This document shows, in pieces, positions 21,601-30,347 of a stretch of 64,000 nucleotides of DNA. The stretch spans positions 620,001 through 684,000 of the forward strand of contig CAWAQA010000003.1 in NCBI GenBank assembly GCA_963784065.1, written 5' to 3'. The notes beneath the pieces are model-generated. The model saw nothing but the letters and a program-made list of their open reading frames with translations. It was not told where the DNA came from and did no database searches. The position numbers and the translations under genes are program-made. The stretch comes from CAWAQA01 sp963784065 (GTDB taxonomy: Bacteria; Acidobacteriota; Vicinamibacteria; Vicinamibacterales; UBA2999). How positions within the stretch are numbered: the stretch's first letter is position 1; the number at the start of each line of letters is the position of its first letter.

Positions 21601-24600
21601 CCGTTTCACTCTCGTTGGTGAACTCCGCCGTCGCCAGCTGGTTGCCGTTGTTGTCCCACAACGTTCCGGTGTGGGCGCCGGTGTTGTTCGGCCCCTTGTA
21701 GAAGCGGATGCCGTTGATGTACCCGCCCAGGTCGGCGCGGAACCTGACGCCGAGCTCGACGCCGTCCCTGACCGCTTCCACGTCCCCGGAGTTGTCGACG
21801 ATGCCGCCCGGTTTCGTCGTCGACGGCCAGATCGTGCACGGGCAGACGATCGGCGCCTGCGTGGTGAACGACCACGTGACGTTGCCCACCATGGGATCGC
21901 CAAAGAGATCGCGGAGGCCCGTCGGCCCGCCGCGCATCGTGACGGTGAAGGCGGTTCCGGCGCTCAAGGTACCCGAGGGGTTCACCGTGACGTTGCGCGT
22001 CGCATCGTCGTACGACAGCGCCGCGGGCACGAGGGCGCCGGTCTGCGTGTTGCGCAGCTCCACCGTGGATGCCGTGACGGTCGATGGATTCAGTGATTCA
22101 CTGAAATGGGCCGTGACGTTCGTGAGCCGATCGACACCGATGGCGCCCGCCGCCGGCGTATGCGAGACGACGAGCGGAGGCGTCGTGGCGCCGGCATCGG
22201 CCGGCATGAACACCACGTCCACCCAGTAGTTGCTCTGCAGGAACGTGCCCGTCGGGAACGAATGGGCCCCGTACTTGAACACACCATTTGGCCCGTCCTG
22301 TCCGTCGACGAGGGCGCGCAGCGGTGCGCGCGTGAACGAGGGGGTGAACTGCGGCATGAAGTACGTGCGGTTCACCGAGTAGCGGCCCACCGTCGTGTGA
22401 TAGGACGCCACGTAGGTCTGGTTGGCGAGGATCGGCACAGGTGCAGGGAACGTCAGCTGCTGCCAGCCGCTCGACGTCTCCGAGGTGAACGTGCCGTGCG
22501 CGAGCGCGGTGCCGTTGTTGCTCCAGAGCGTCCCGGTGTGCGTACCGATGTTGTTCGCGCTCTTGTAGAACCTGATGCCGCTGATGTAGCCGTCGGTATC
22601 GGCGCGGAACCTCACGCCGAGCTCGATCCCCTGCTTCACCGCTTCCTGATCGTCGGCGTTGTTGATGAGGAAGGTGGGCACCGTTTCCGGCGTCCAGATC
22701 GTGCACGGGCATACCACCGGCGTGGAGGTCTTGAACGTCCACGTCACGTCATCGAGCAGGGAGAGGCCCGCCGAGCTGCGCAGACCTCCCGGCCCGCCTT
22801 GAACCGTGGCCGAGGTACTCGGTGGCGTCCTCGAGGCGAACCGCCGGCTTGAGCACGAGCGTGCGCGTCGCCGGGACGTACGGACACGGCGGCGGGCACG
22901 AACCCGTCGGGTCCTTGCAGCTGAAAGATGCCGTCGTTGATGGTGGCGATGTCGAGATCCGCGCTCAAACGCGCGGTCACGGTCGTGTACGGGGTCACGC
23001 CCGTCGCGCCGTGCACCGGGGTGCGGCCGCTGACGAAGAGCGTGGAACTGGAGTTGGGCACGAACAGGACGTCCACCCAGTAGTTGCTCGACAGGTGCGA
23101 CTCCGTCGGGAACCCCGGCGTATTCGCGAGGAACACGCCATTGCCGGTGTCGTCCTCGTCGTCGGCCAGCGCGCGCAGCGGCGCGTTGTTCATGCCGGCC
23201 TCGAGCCCCGGCCGCGGCACCTCCGTGTCGAATACCCAATCGAGCGCATAGTGGCCATTCGGGAGCGAAGTACGAGGCGACGTAGGTCACGCCGGCGTCG
23301 ATGGCCACCGGCGTGGCGAACTGCACCTGCTGCCAACCTTCGTCGCTCTCGTCCTGGAACGTCGCGCTCGCGAGCCGCTGGCCGTTGGAGGTCCACAGCG
23401 TGCCGACATGCGTGCCGAGGTTGTCCACTCCTTTGTAGAAGCGGATGCCGGTGATGACACCGCCGACTTCGGCCTGGAATCGCACGCCCAGCTCCACCGG
23501 CGTGGAGTCCGGATGTGACGAGACGGCGGGGACAGCGGAGTCGGGCCAGATGCCGCACGGGCAGGTGCGGGCGACGTTGACGACGCGCGACGCCGGGACG
23601 GTCTGCACGTTGCCGCTGTCGTCGACAGCGCGGCTCATCAGCGTGACCGGGACGTTGCCGGTCGCCACCCATGGGAACTGCCATGTTTCGAGGCCCGTGG
23701 CCGCCAGCCACGTCTGGCCGCCGTCTACGGACACCTCGACGCTGGCCAGGACGCCGTTCGTATCGGACGCGGTGCCGCTGATGACCAGCGAGTCTCCACT
23801 CTGCACGCTCGAATTCGGCGGCGGCGACACGATGGTCGATGTCGGGGGGCTGAGGTCGCTCGTCCCGGTGCTCGTCTGGATACCACTCTGCGGCGACGAG
23901 GGCTGGACGCCCATATCGGCGAAGAGGTTGACCGTCGCCTGCCGCATCTCGGGGCTCGGCTCGGCGTTGTTCGGACTGTCGTGATTGGTGTCGAGGCCCC
24001 ACGACCACTGCACCGTGCCGGCGCCGAAGACGAGCGCGCCGCTCGTCGCGCGGTACAGCGTCAGGTTGTGCGTCGCCGTGCCCACGCCGTAGTTGGACCC
24101 GTGATCCAGCAGGTACTTCGGCGTGACGTCGATCGTCGTGGACGACAGGCGCTGCAGGCCGGCGGGGCGGAAACCGTTGTCGAGATCCTCGTCCCACTCG
24201 TAGCCGAGCGTCCCCTGGGGAAGGATGGCCGTCTGCCCCGTCTGCAGCGAGGCGATGCCCGTGTTGCGCCAGAACCGGTGACGGCCGAACTGCCCCGGCA
24301 CCATGATGGCGTCGTCGCGCTCGCCGTTGACGGTGAAGATCGTGCCGGTGAGCGCGTTCTCCGGCAGCGGGCCCTCGGGGTTGAACGCGCGCGGGTCGCG
24401 CCAGGTGCCCGTCCAGATGTTCACCTCGGGATCGATCTTCTCGGTCCCGTGCGTCTCCTTGTAGGAGACGAGCGTGCGGTACGGCGTCGCCGACGCGTCG
24501 ATGCTCGGCTCCCACCGCGTCTTCCAGAACACCTCGTTGCCGCTGAAGAACGCCAGGTGCCGGCCGGCGTCGCGCGCCGCCTCCACATTGGCGCGCTGCT

Positions 24601-25642
24601 GCCCTGACCAGTACTCATCGTGGCCGACGGAAAGGAAGACCTTGTGCTCCTGCAGTTCCGCTCCCGCACGATCGGTATCGATGCCGGAGGTGTAGCTCAC
24701 GTCGTAGCCGTTGGCTTCCAGCCAGCGCACCATCGGGTATTCGGCGCTGAAGACCCAGGTCAGATGCGCGCCCGCGCTCGCCGCGCGCGTGGTGAACGGC
24801 CGGTTGTAGCTCACCTTGTACGCGCGTCCCGCCGGGCTGCCGGTGTACAGGCTGTTGCCGCCGTAGTCGTTGTAGGCCTGCCATGTCGTGTCGGACGTCT
24901 GGAAGAGCAGATCCGAGCCTCCCTCGTCATCGCGAATGACGAAGAAGATGTGGCTCGAGCCGCCGTTGTCCTGGCGAATGGCCTTGGCGAAATAGATACC
25001 GGAGACGGCATTGGCCGGGATGTCCCACGTGGCTGACACGCTCCAGTTGCCGCAGTCGATGAGCCCTGTGTCTTCCGTGAGGCACGCGGGTTGATTCGTC
25101 CCCGTCAGATCGCTCGTCACGGTGCCCGGGCCCGTCGGCTGCGTCACCGTGGCAATCCGCCGCGCACCCATGCCGCCGTAGTAGCCCATGCGATAGATCT
25201 GGAGGCGGTACTTCGCCGCGGTCGTGTCCACCTTGAAGCGGACCCGGGCCGGGCCCGACGTGGCTGTCCTGTTGATGCTGAACTCGGTCGTGAAACCCTG
25301 GATGGATGGATCGCCCGCGGCGGCGGCGACGTCAGTGAATGCCAGGTCCCACTCGGACCGCGGCGCGCCAGGGAGGCAGTTCTCCTGCGCGATCTCGTTC
25401 CCGACGCAGGTCGCGCCGCCGCTCTGCAGCGCGAACGAGAGCCGCGGAGCGGTAGACGGCGCAATCGCCGGCACGGGCGAGATGACCTGTGGCCTGATCG
25501 GCAGCACGCGCTGATCGACGGGCAGCGGTGCCCATAGCACGTTGTGGGTATCGCGGGGCATGGCCATCGCCGCCGGGCTCATCCCCGACGGCACCGCGAG
25601 CATCCACGCGAGTATCCGGGCAATCGTTCGTCGACCGCGCAT
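18644..25642 (-). CDS. Giant secreted protein: dimethylformamidase-like core plus four DUF4082 modules and Ig-like repeats (frameshifted)
   Basis: This is a 2,330-residue paralogue of the 7.4-15.3 kb protein. ATG 25642 gives a signal peptide (RRTIARILAWMLAVPSG); a GTG two codons upstream is possible. The first 550 residues repeat the dimethylformamidase-beta-like core with the same signatures (MGYYGGMGAR, LFQTSDTTWQAYN, SVGHDEYWSG, FWKTRWEPS). Then come an Ig-like domain, four DUF4082 modules with the shared frame CPC.IW, ELGVRFRA and GIRFYK (about 23.5, 22.7, 21.8 and 20.95 kb) alternating with SbsA-type Ig-like domains, and a cadherin-like repeat at 20.45 kb. Several repeats of the VNDPP / FTVGDVETAAASLTV type follow, and the protein ends in RYIRNNTADNVVVTVTN. 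Breaks lie near 23.2-22.7, 20.0, 19.8 and 18.7 kb. DUF4082 has no known activity; exported amide-hydrolase or binding roles are inference. Confidence 0.8.
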
Positions 25643-25961
25643 CGTCACGTCACATCCATGTGAGGTCGGACGGGTACCCTCGCCCGAGCGGGTAAATGAA
25701 GGAAACTTGGAACGTTGGCGTTTTGAGCAAGGACCTCGCCACGGAAGGAGAGGCCGGGAGGGCCGGATGCATGGGGATTTTCGGACGAGGCGCGATCGAC
25801 CCCCGACGAAAGTCGCGCTCGGCTCCGACTAAAGTCCGGTGCCCTCGCTCAGCCCGGACAGGCGGGCCGCTGCAAATCGGTAGCGTCGCAACGCCACCTC
25901 GCAGCCCGGCTGCTGCGTACCGACGGCCTGGTCCCCGTCTTGCCTGTTGGAGGTGGTCGCC
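25643..25961. other. Non-coding gap between divergent genes
   Basis: This 319-base gap separates the giant minus-strand gene from the small propeller gene. I see a short hairpin with the core GACTAAAGTC (25827-25836), shared with 7333-7344, and a good ribosome site GGAGGTGG just before 25962. No clear -35/-10 pair and no riboswitch fold could be supported. Confidence 0.5.
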
Positions 25962-26964
25962 ATGCGTAAATCTCGCTTTGCGCCGTCCCATCGTGATCGT
26001 CCTGCTATGCGGCCTGGGCGCGGCGGGTCTCGGCTACGCCGTGTTCTCCGGAGACCCGGATGCCGAGCCGGATCGCACGGCGATCGCGCCGCGGCCCCCC
26101 GTGCCGGCGGCCAACCAGCAGCTGCTGTTCCGCACGACGGCGCTCGGCCCCTCGTATGGCCATCTCGGCCTGGCGCCGCTCACCAGCGCCGGCGGGCCCG
26201 CGCGCGAGCAGGCGCTGACATGCGATCGCGTCCATGTCGGCGGCGGACACGGCATCTGCCTGTCGGCGGACCGTGGCGTGGTCACGACCTACAGCGCATC
26301 GCTGTTCGACGAGGGATTTACGGTGCGGCACACTGCTGCCGCTGCGCGGCGTGCCGAACCGGGCGCGGGTCTCACCCGACGGCCGGCGCGGCGCGGTGAG
26401 CGTGTTCGTCAAGGGGGAATCCTACGAAGGCGCCGGCGCCATGACGCGGACCTCGATCATCGACATGGCCGCCGGAAAGACGATCGCGGAACTGGAAACG
26501 TTCACCGTCACCCGCGACAACCTGCCCTTCCGATCCAACGACTTCGGCTTCAGGGGCGTGACATTCGCGCGTGATGGCAACCGCTTCTACGCGACGCTGC
26601 GCGCGGGCGGCGCCACTCACCTGGTGGAAGGCGACGTGGACGCCCGCCGGCGCGTGTGATCGCCGACGACGTCGAATGTCCTTCGCTTTCACCCGACGAG
26701 CGCCGCATTGCGTTCCTGCGCCGCGTCCCGAACGATCGTCCCGTCTCGCGGCTCCATGTACTCACCCTCGCGACGGGCGGCGTGCGGCCGCTTGCCGAGA
26801 CGCGCAGCGTGGATGACCAGGTCGAGTGGCTGGACGACGGACGGATCCTGTATGCGCTGCCGCACGGCTCGGGCAGCTCCGCGATCTGGGCCGTGGCGGC
26901 CGACGGCACGGGCGAGCCCGTCATGATGCGAGCCGACGCGTATTCGCCGACCGTGGTTCGCTGA
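25962..26964 (+). CDS. Membrane-anchored TolB-like (PD40) beta-propeller protein (frameshifted)
   Basis: The protein is about 330 residues. ATG 25962 has GGAGGTGG at good spacing. After MRKSRFA, one indel leads to RRPIVIVLLCGLGAAGLGYAVF, a signal anchor or signal peptide. The rest is built of propeller strands: ICLSADRGVVTTYSASLFD, RVSPDGRRGAVSVF, GVTFARDGNRFYATLR, CPSLSPDERRIAFLRRVPN, VEWLDDGRILYALPHG. The SPDG and SPDE turns are typical of TolB/PD40 blades. Two further breaks lie near 26330 and 26655. About five blades are visible, one fewer than the usual six. Such proteins often bind partners at the membrane or in the periplasm; no partner is indicated by the context here. Confidence 0.7.
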
Positions 26965-27032
26965 TCCGCCGCGCTCACCGCGACGAGATCCGTCTTACGG
27001 GCGGCGGAGACGCGGAGGTCCCTTGTGTTGAT

Positions 27033-27511
27033 GTAGAGGCCGACAACACTTCAGGTGGGCGGCCGGCCTAAAGGCCGGCCTCGAGCCGACCGCAGGTGAG
27101 TCGGTTGGCGCCGCGGCGTGTTGAAGCTGGCGGGTCCGAAAGGACCCGCCCTGCAGCAGGCGAGAAGATCCGATCTCTGTGCCTCTGAGTCTCTGTGGTT
27201 CGCAGTGTAGAGGCCGACCTTTAGATCGGCCTGGGCCGGCCCTGCAGGTGAATCGTTTCGGCGGCCGCGGCGGGGCGCCTGGCGGTCCGAAAGAACCCGC
27301 CCTACAGCAGTCGAGGAGATCCGATGTCTGTGCCTCTGAGCCACTGTGGTTCGCAGTATAGCGCCGACCTTTAGGTCGGCCTGGCCGGCTCCGCAGGTGA
27401 ATCGGATTGGCGCCCGCGACGAGAAAGCCGGGCGGGTCCGAAAGAACCCGCCCTACAGCAGGCGAGGAGATCCGATGACTTGTGCCTCTGAGTCTCAGCG
27501 GTTCGTGGACG
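27033..27511. repeat. Three tandem copies of a ~155-base hairpin-repeat element
   Basis: The gap 26965-27521 has no gene. Three consecutive units start near 27033, 27205 and 27357. Each holds, in order, a GGCCGACCT/AGGTCGGCC-type hairpin, a CAGGTGAATCG-like stretch, a GCGGGTCC/GGACCCGC-type hairpin, then CTACAGCAG, GAGATCCGAT and TGTGCCTCTGAGTCTC. Units differ by scattered substitutions. Single partial copies occur at 1301-1413 and 31474-31602. This is a dispersed intergenic element that has locally duplicated. No coding capacity or transposase is present. Confidence 0.8.
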
Positions 27512-27521
27512 GAGAACCTGA

Positions 27522-28736
27522 CTAGACCAACGACAACGGCCTCGTGGCGCAGGCCACCTGCAGGTCGGCGATCCCGGCAAAGGTCCGGCTCTCGCTCACG
27601 GTGAAGACGCCGACCGGGCAGGCACGGTCGAGTACTCCTGGGTGGTGGTGTCGAAGACGTGACAGCCGAGGTGATACTGGCCGCGAGTCAGGTGCGCCCG
27701 GAAATGGAAGTCCACCACCAGCCGCTCGTTGCCCGCCAGGCGCGGGATCGCCAGCTCGCCGCTCGAGAAGTTCGCGTCGTAGACGAGCAGCCGAATCGGT
27801 TGACCGATACGCGAGGAAACCGAAGAGCAGGTCCGAGGCAGGCGCGGAGGTCTTGTAGGTGACGCGGAGCGTGAGCGCGTCGCCCGGTTCCACCGTGGCC
27901 ACCTGCCGCCCGTGGTTGTCGAGCAGCTCCGCCGACGAGATCTCGACCGCGCCTCTCGCCGCCGCCGTGGTCTGACCGTCCGCCGCCTGCACGTAGCGGC
28001 CGATCACCTCGAGGCTCGGTCCCGCCGCGCGGACGGTGGACTGCAGATACACGGACCGCTCGCACAGGTCGGCCACCGCCTGCAGGTTGTGCGAGACGAA
28101 CACGATGGCGACGCCCTGCGCGCTTGAAGTCGATGCATGCGCTCGAAGCACGCTGCTGGAAGGCCATGTCGCCGACCGCGAGGACCTCGTCGATGAGCAG
28201 CACGTCCGGATCGAGGTGCGCGGCGATCGAGAACCCGAGCCGGGCATTCATGCCGGACGAGTAGCGCTTCACCGGCGTGTCGATGAACTCGGCGAGCCCG
28301 GCGAAGTCGACGATCTCGTCGAACTTGCTGGCGATCTCGGCGCGCTTCATGCCCATGATCGCGCCCTGCAGGAAGATGTTCTCGCGGCCCGGTCAGATCC
28401 GGGTGGAAGCCGGCCGCGACCTCGATCAGCGCGCCGACCCGGCCGCGCACCTCGGCGCGGCCGCGCGTCGGCCTGCAGGATGCTGGTCAGCAGCTTCAGC
28501 GTCGTGGACTTGCCGGCGCCGTTCGGGCCGATGATGCCGAGCGCCTGCGCCGGCGTCGCACCTCGAACGATGACGTCCTGGAGCGCCCAGAACTCCTGCT
28601 CGCCGAGCTCCTCGCGGCGCGCGGCCGCCGGATGCCGCGCGTGACGAGCGCGGGAATCAGGTCGCGCAGGCTGTCGTGCCGCTCGCCGCGGCGGAACTTC
28701 TTCCAGACGTGGTCGAAGACGACGCGCGGCTGCCAC
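27522..28736 (-). CDS. Polysaccharide ABC exporter ATP-binding protein (Wzt-like, frameshifted)
   Basis: This is the ATPase of an ABC-2 exporter for O-antigen or similar glycan, on the cytoplasmic face of the membrane. Walker A is GIIGPNGAGKSTTLK, the signature is RYSSGMNARL and Walker B is DVLLIDEVLAVGD, followed by FVSHN (H-loop). The ATPase part starts with VVFDHVWKKFRRGERHDSLRDL, as in Wzt proteins. A C-terminal extension of about 150 residues with beta strands (VEPGDALTLRVTYKTS, FHFRAHLTRGQYHLGCHVFD) matches the Wzt carbohydrate-binding domain that recognises the finished chain. The start is uncertain: GTG 28736 follows the permease stop but is one base out of frame. At least four indels occur. 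The stop is TAG at 27522. Confidence 0.8.
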
Positions 28737-29567
28737 TCAGATGTTCTCCGCGAACTGGAACTCGGCGCGATGGAAACAGACACCACGCCACGACGAGGAG
28801 CGACGCACGGCGAACACGGCCGGCGCCGACGAAGGCCGGCCCCGGGCAGCTGCCCGTAGCAGGATGCACGCGCGGTAGGCGTCGATGATCGGCGTCATCG
28901 GGTTCAGCCGCAGCAGCCGTCCGAGCCTGCCGCCGATGCGATCCACCGGGTAGACGCACCGAGCGTCGCGAACATCCAGACGCTCAGCACGACCTCGAAC
29001 AGATACTTGACGTCGCGGTAGAAGAGGTTGCCCATCGACAGCAGCAGCGCCACGCGCCGCGGTGAACGACGACGTGCACGAGGACGACCGCCGGGCAGCG
29101 AGGAGCAGCGACCAGCTCGGGCCGATACCTGGTAGTAGATCATCAGCCGACGAGCAGCATCGGGCCGCGACGGCGAAGTCGACGAGGCCGACCAGCACCG
29201 CCGAGAACGGGAAGATCTCCCGCGGGAAGTAGACCTTGGTGACCAGGTTCGGTGTTGCTCGTCAGCGAGATGACGGCGAACCGCAGCGCCGAGGCGAAGA
29301 AGTTCCAGGCCAGCAGGCCGCAGAAGGCGAAGACCGGGTACGGCACCGGCGTCTCGACGGCGCCACCCGCATGAAGATCACCGAGAAGATGATGGTGTTC
29401 AGGAGCGGCATGAACACCGCCCAGCCGAACCCCATGACCGTCTGCTTGTAGCGGAGCATCAGATCGCGGCGCACGATCGTCGCGAGCAGCTCGCGATACT
29501 CCACCTGTTCGCGCAGCATCTCCCTGACCGCGCCGGCGACCTGTGTCGACCACGCAGGATTATTCAT
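28737..29567 (-). CDS. Polysaccharide ABC exporter permease (Wzm-like, frameshifted)
   Basis: This is an ABC-2-type membrane permease, partner of the ATPase just downstream. The ATG at 29567 overlaps the stop of the small PEP-CTERM gene (ATGAATAA). The amphipathic N-terminus reads YRELLATIVRRDLMLRYKQT, and the first membrane segment is WAVFMPLLNTIIFSVIFM, which is typical of Wzm. Next come YPVFAFCGLLAWNFFASALR and further hydrophobic stretches, broken by about five indels. The end, LNPMTPIIDAYR and later FQFAENI, also fits the family. The length is about 275 residues, as usual. It would carry a lipid-linked glycan across the inner membrane. Coupling to the PEP-CTERM gene suggests shared transcription from the sigma-54-like promoter at 29810-29825. 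Confidence 0.8.
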
Positions 29568-29763
29568 GGCTGCGCTGCGCCTGGCGCGGGCCCTTCCCGT
29601 GCCGGCGGACGACCGACGCCAGGCCGAAGAAAGCCGTCGCCAGCAAGAGCATGCTGCCCGGCTCGTCGAGCGTGACGTCCGCGGCAACCGCGGCGCTGTG
29701 CGGGATGGCGGCGGAAACCGCGACGACGCCGCACGCAATGACGAAAACAATGGATTTGATCAT
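29560..29763 (-). CDS. 67-residue PEP-CTERM-type protein
   Basis: A very short secreted protein starts at ATG 29763. It has an N-terminal signal peptide (MIKSIVFVIACGVVAVSAA), a linker of only about 15 residues, then DEPGSMLLLATAFFGLASVV followed by RRHGKG. That is the PEP-CTERM layout: a Pro-Glu-Pro-like motif (here Glu-Pro-Gly), a transmembrane helix and a basic tail. Exosortase cuts such tails and the proteins are usually tied to extracellular polysaccharide. Most members have hundreds of residues between the two signals; this one has almost none. The stop overlaps the ABC permease start, and a strong sigma-54-like promoter lies 47 bases upstream. No exosortase gene is in the window. The PEP-CTERM assignment is by pattern. 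Confidence 0.65.
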   Translation of the reverse strand: MIKSIVFVIACGVVAVSAAIPHSAAVAADVTLDEPGSMLLLATAFFGLASVVRRHGKGPRQAQRSHE

Positions 29764-29809
29764 GTGAAGGACCGCGCGGCAAGAGCCGGCGCGGACGCAT
29801 GCCTAACCG

Positions 29810-29825
29810 AGCAAGCTCATTGCCA
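29810..29825 (-). promoter_or_regulatory. Candidate sigma-54 (-24/-12) promoter of the PEP-CTERM/ABC exporter genes
   Basis: The minus strand reads TGGCAATGAGCTTGCT, close to the sigma-54 consensus TGGCAC-N5-TTGCW, with GG and GC exactly ten bases apart. Transcription would begin near 29799, about 36 bases before the PEP-CTERM start. PEP-CTERM genes in other bacteria are often driven by sigma-54, and a sigma-54 activator gene lies 0.5 kb away. Confidence 0.65.
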
Positions 29826-29939
29826 GAGGAACGGTCCGTCTGGCGGAGGTTTCCGCCATCGGCCGCGGCAGGCTGCCTGCTGGATGACTTTCCTCTGCGC
29901 CCGAGAGCGAGCGGGAGACTCGCGCCCGGGCGCCGGAGA

Positions 29940-30167
29940 TCAGGTCGCGGCCGGCTCGCCACCGGGCGCGACCGGCTCGGCGCCGGGGGCGGCCGTCATC
30001 TCGACCGGAGAATGGCTGTGAAGCAAGACGGTGGAATCCCCTGCGTCGATCCGAAGGTTGTAGGCGATCGGCCACCGATCGAGCAGGCTCGTAAAGGCCG
30101 TCAGCAGGCCTTCGGCGAGCCGGACCTCGTCTTCGGCGGTGAGGGTGGATACGAAACGAATTTCCAT
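29940..30167 (-). CDS. 75-residue hypothetical protein
   Basis: A small soluble protein starts at ATG 30167, chosen over an upstream TTG at 30278 because a sigma-54-like promoter lies between them. It reads MEIRFVSTLTAEDEVRLAEG, then a helix-rich middle and NLRIDAGDSTVLLHSHSPVE, and ends in a Pro/Gly/Ala tail. I recognise no family. It lies between two sigma-54-like promoters and upstream of the PEP-CTERM and exporter genes in the same direction, so it is probably part of the same regulon. Its compact alpha-beta pattern could be a small regulatory or binding protein, but no function should be assumed. Confidence 0.55.
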   Translation of the reverse strand: MEIRFVSTLTAEDEVRLAEGLLTAFTSLLDRWPIAYNLRIDAGDSTVLLHSHSPVEMTAAPGAEPVAPGGEPAAT

Positions 30168-30194
30168 GTGGGCTGGGGTCTCGCTGCGCACATG

Positions 30195-30210
30195 TGCAAG
30201 TGATGTTCCT
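30195..30210 (-). promoter_or_regulatory. Candidate sigma-54 promoter upstream of the 75-residue gene
   Basis: The minus strand reads AGGAACATCACTTGCA. GG and GC are ten bases apart and the -12 box TTGCA is perfect, while the -24 box is weaker. The start codon at 30167 lies 28 bases downstream. Just upstream (30223-30239) is an inverted repeat GCATCC/GGATGC with a five-base loop, a possible activator site. Confidence 0.5.
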
Positions 30211-30347
30211 GTGCAAGCCGTTGCATCCGCAAAGGATGCGTGGTGTTCACGCGGATTTTTCAAGCTGTCGCTTGACAAGGATCACAGATGTGCACGTATC
30301 TTCCAGGCGCCGTTAGCTCGCGGCACCTCAAATTCAACTAAAGGCCA

